Part shown: positions 6,589 to 8,286 of the stretch, one piece after another | Layout of the letters: the number at the start of each line of letters is the position of its first letter | Numbering within the stretch: position 1 is the stretch's first letter | Assembly: GCA_036269915.1 (NCBI GenBank) | Contig: DATBDM010000196.1 | Span: forward strand, 1-8,286 | Source of the DNA: DATBDM01 sp036269915 | GTDB lineage: Bacteria; Actinomycetota; Thermoleophilia; Solirubrobacterales; Solirubrobacteraceae | Direction: 5' to 3' | Length of the DNA stretch: 8,286 nt | Notes under the pieces: model-generated | Database searches by the model: none | What the model was told of the DNA's origin: nothing | Seen by the model: the letters and a program-made list of their open reading frames with translations, nothing else | Translations under genes and position numbers: made by a program

Positions 6589-6963
6589 TCAGCGCTCGAC
6601 GGGGAGCGGCTCGCCCTCGGGCGCGGCGGGGGTCGCGCCCGGGCGGAGGTCCGGCGGGCCCGGGGTGCCCGGGCGCAGCTTGATGATCCGGAAGCGCAGG
6701 ACGCCGTCCGTGATCTTCAGGTTGTGCTCGAGCTGCTCGAGGAGCTCGCGCGGCCCGCGGAACTGCAGCAGGTGGTAGTCCGCGTCCGCCTTCTTGTGGA
6801 CCTCGTAGGCCGTGGTGCGAACGCCCCAGTCGTGACGGCTGACGATCTCGCCGGCGCGGTCGATCGAATCCTCGACGTTCGCGAGGATCGTCAGGCGGCG
6901 GTCGTCGTCGAGCGCCGTGTCGAGCAGGAGTGTGAGGTCGTAGATCGGAGGTTCAGTGGCCAT
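6589..6963 (-). CDS. rpsF: 30S ribosomal protein S6
   Basis: S6 binds S18 on the 30S platform. The 124-residue protein has the S6 ferredoxin-like fold. Visible segments are YDLTLLLDTAL (8-18), HDWGVRTTAYEVHKKADADY (44-63), LLQFRGP (65-71) and the final strand ITDGVLRFRIIKL (84-96). The last 26 residues or so form a Pro/Gly-rich tail, an extension often seen in actinobacteria. Two in-frame ATGs exist, 6975 and 6963. I prefer 6963 because it gives MATEPPIYDL and lies 10 nt after a TAGCAT box, matching the dnaB and purA layout; 6975 would start inside that box. No Shine-Dalgarno is visible. It is the first gene of the - strand block and is divergent from the Pro-rich gene across 75 bp. Confidence 0.95.
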   Translation of the reverse strand: MATEPPIYDLTLLLDTALDDDRRLTILANVEDSIDRAGEIVSRHDWGVRTTAYEVHKKADADYHLLQFRGPRELLEQLEHNLKITDGVLRFRIIKLRPGTPGPPDLRPGATPAAPEGEPLPVER

Positions 6964-6973
6964 GCGGCGGCGC

Positions 6974-6979
6974 ATGCTA
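6974..6979 (-). promoter_or_regulatory. -10-like TAGCAT upstream of rpsF
   Basis: Minus-strand CTAGCATG contains TAGCAT ending 10 nt before the preferred rpsF ATG, the same spacing as TAGACT at dnaB. It fits TAnnnT and shares the CTAG core. No -35 is evident in the GC-rich sequence upstream. Confidence 0.42.
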
Positions 6980-7038
6980 GCAGCGCGGGGGCCGCCGGAC
7001 CGGGGGCGAGGCGGTGCCCGGACGCGCCTATCGCGGGC

Positions 7039-7539
7039 ATGGACGTGAGCCTGGCGCAGCGGATCCGATGGGGCAACGTCGCCCGTCTGACGGCGGCGCT
7101 CGGCGTGCTCGGCGTCGTCGTGGCCTGGCCCCGCCTCGCCTCCCCCACGCCGCGCGCGCCGGCCACCACCGCGGTTCCGCTCGCCACGCCGACGCCCGCT
7201 TCGGAGCCGGCGCGGCAGACGCACACCCGGCTCCGCGCACGGGCGAGCCCGACCCACCACCGGAGCCATCCGCGCGCCGCCGAGCGTCAGCCCCGGCGGG
7301 GGCGCCGGCCCCCGCCAGCCTCGACCGCCGCACCCCTCGCGACGCCGCGACCGACCCAGCGCGCACCGGCGAGCACGCCGACGGCGCCCGTCGCGCCGCG
7401 GCCGACGGCGGCACCGCCCGCTCCCCCGCCGGTCCCCACGCCGGCGCCCGTCCGGACCGCGGCGCCGCCGGCGCCCGCCGAGCCTGCCGCGCCCGAGCCC
7501 GACCCGGTGATCAGCGAGTTCGGTCCGGAGCGGCCGTAG
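7039..7539 (+). CDS. Membrane-anchored Pro/Ala/Thr-rich protein of unknown function
   Basis: I do not recognise a functional family. The 166-residue protein has a short basic N-terminus, one hydrophobic segment (RLTAALGVLGVVVAWPRLA, 16-34) that should be a membrane anchor or uncleaved signal, and then a low-complexity extension. Residues 35-155 are dominated by Pro, Ala, Thr and Arg, with a His/Arg-rich patch at 60-92. A degenerate repeat, TAVPLATPTP (44-53) and TAAPLATPRP (96-105), is visible. It ends DPVISEFGPERP, a charged aromatic tail that differs from the rest and may be the conserved part. By the positive-inside rule the N-terminus is probably cytoplasmic and the Pro-rich part outside. 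ATG 7039 is chosen because the hydrophobic segment follows directly; upstream in-frame sequence overlaps rpsF. It is divergent from rpsF and convergent with otsA, with a 2-bp gap. A weak -10-like TATCGC (7029-7034) precedes it. Confidence 0.6.
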   Translation: MDVSLAQRIRWGNVARLTAALGVLGVVVAWPRLASPTPRAPATTAVPLATPTPASEPARQTHTRLRARASPTHHRSHPRAAERQPRRGRRPPPASTAAPLATPRPTQRAPASTPTAPVAPRPTAAPPAPPPVPTPAPVRTAAPPAPAEPAAPEPDPVISEFGPERP

Positions 7540-7541
7540 GC

Positions 7542-8286
7542 CTACTCGACGACCGGCGCTGCGCCGCGCGCCTTGGAGGTGATGTCGGCCACCTGCTCGT
7601 CGATCCAGTCACCCGGGTCGCGGCTCATGATCACCTCGCGCAGGCCACGGGAGCGACGCTCGCGCTCGGCCGGGGCCATCGTCAGCGCCGCGTGGATCGA
7701 GTCGGCCAGTTCCTGCACGTCGAACGGGTTGACCGACAGCGCGAACTCGCCGAGCTCCTCGTGCGCGCCGGTGTTCTCGGAGAGGATCGAGACGCCGTTG
7801 CGCTCGTTGACCAGCGGTCCCTCCTTGGCCACCAGGTTCATGCCGTCGAACATGGCGTTGACCATCAACACGTCGTAGTGCTTGTAGGAGGCGACCGCCT
7901 CGTCGAGGTCGTCGCGCAGCTTGAGGTCGATCGGCATCCAGTCCGGCGTCCCGTGGCGGTGGTTGACCACGGCGACCAGCGCCTCGATCTTCTCCAGGTA
8001 CTCGGCGTACTCGGGCACGTCCGTCCGCGACGGCATCAGCTGCGCGGTGAACGTGATCCGCTCGCGGAACTCCGGGTGCTGCTCGAGGAAGATGTCGAAC
8101 GCGCTGAACCCGCGCAGGACGTTCTTGGAGAGATCCGCGCGGTCGACGCGCAGGATCGCGAACTCGCGCCGCCGCTTGAGCACCTCCTGCTCCTCGAACT
8201 CGCGCACGCGGTCGCGCTGGGCGGTCTCCCGCGTGGCTCGCCAGTCGATCGGCAGCGGATAGGCGCGCACCCAGACCTCGCGGTCG
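7542..8286 (-). CDS. otsA: Trehalose-6-phosphate synthase (GT20), C-terminal part
   Basis: Retaining glycosyltransferase joining a nucleotide-activated glucose to glucose-6-phosphate to give trehalose-6-phosphate for osmotic and desiccation protection. Only the C-terminal 247 residues or so are in the window; the gene runs off the right edge in frame (DREVWVRAYPLPIDW at the edge). Family segments are ILRVDRADLSKNVLRGFSAF (the donor-side Rossmann domain's start), PSRTDVPEY, YKHYDVLMVNAMFDGMNLVA, with the invariant DGMNLVAKE encoded at 7847-7821, and SENTGAHEELGEFALSVNPF. The usual acidic residue of the AKE motif is present. It ends with TAG 7544-7542, 2 bp from the convergent Pro-rich gene. 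The first half, including the glucose-6-phosphate site, is not visible, so donor preference cannot be judged. Confidence 0.93.
   Translation of the reverse strand, partial: DREVWVRAYPLPIDWRATRETAQRDRVREFEEQEVLKRRREFAILRVDRADLSKNVLRGFSAFDIFLEQHPEFRERITFTAQLMPSRTDVPEYAEYLEKIEALVAVVNHRHGTPDWMPIDLKLRDDLDEAVASYKHYDVLMVNAMFDGMNLVAKEGPLVNERNGVSILSENTGAHEELGEFALSVNPFDVQELADSIHAALTMAPAERERRSRGLREVIMSRDPGDWIDEQVADITSKARGAAPVVE

Noticed and set aside
6964..6975. Alternative rpsF start at ATG 6975 (MRRRMATEPP)
   Set aside because: It falls within the TAGCAT box, adds only MRRR, and would break the 10-11 nt spacing shared with dnaB and purA. It cannot be fully excluded.
6553..7038. Upstream extension of the Pro-rich gene frame to 6553
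   Set aside because: It would run antisense through rpsF. The hydrophobic anchor directly after ATG 7039 and the divergent spacing favour the shorter form.

Overview
The window is about 70% G+C or higher by eye, with G/C third codon positions throughout. Its protein sequences and gene order suggest an actinobacterium of the class Thermoleophilia (Solirubrobacterales-like). That placement is an inference from protein style, not from a marker search. No tRNA, rRNA, CRISPR array, insertion sequence, integrase or attachment site was found.

Left edge (1-871, + strand): the tail of a surface-polysaccharide or nucleotide-sugar operon. It holds the last 43 residues of a Gfo/Idh/MocA-type sugar dehydrogenase, overlapped by 14 bp with a 250-residue left-handed beta-helix acyltransferase. 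A GC-rich hairpin region follows. Next comes a decayed RDD-family membrane protein gene (951-1217) that has lost its N-terminal part and its third membrane helix.

Centre (1219-6963, all - strand; transcription runs from high to low coordinates): a conserved housekeeping block in the order rpsF, ssb, rpsR, rplI, dnaB, DnaC/DnaI-like helicase loader, purA. It joins ribosomal proteins S6, S18 and L9, the single-strand binding protein, the replicative helicase and its putative loader, and adenylosuccinate synthase. Four of the seven genes (rpsF, ssb, dnaB, purA) are preceded by a CTAG-containing -10-like hexamer. It is TAGACT three times and TAGCAT once. At rpsF, dnaB and purA it lies only 10-11 nt before the ATG, which suggests very short or absent 5' leaders. 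ssb instead has a 48-nt leader and a strong Shine-Dalgarno. Hairpins follow ssb and rplI, and an elaborate inverted repeat lies between rpsF and ssb, so the block is probably several transcription units rather than one.

Right edge (7039-8286): a divergent + strand gene for a membrane-anchored Pro/Ala/Thr-rich protein of unknown function. It runs tail to tail, with a 2-bp gap, into the C-terminal part of a trehalose-6-phosphate synthase (otsA, - strand) that continues past the window.

The window is mostly core genome. I did not find a convincing new multi-gene system. The most informative points are the recurrent CTAGACTC promoter-like element, the dnaB-loader pair in an apparent actinobacterium, and the RDD gene caught in decay.
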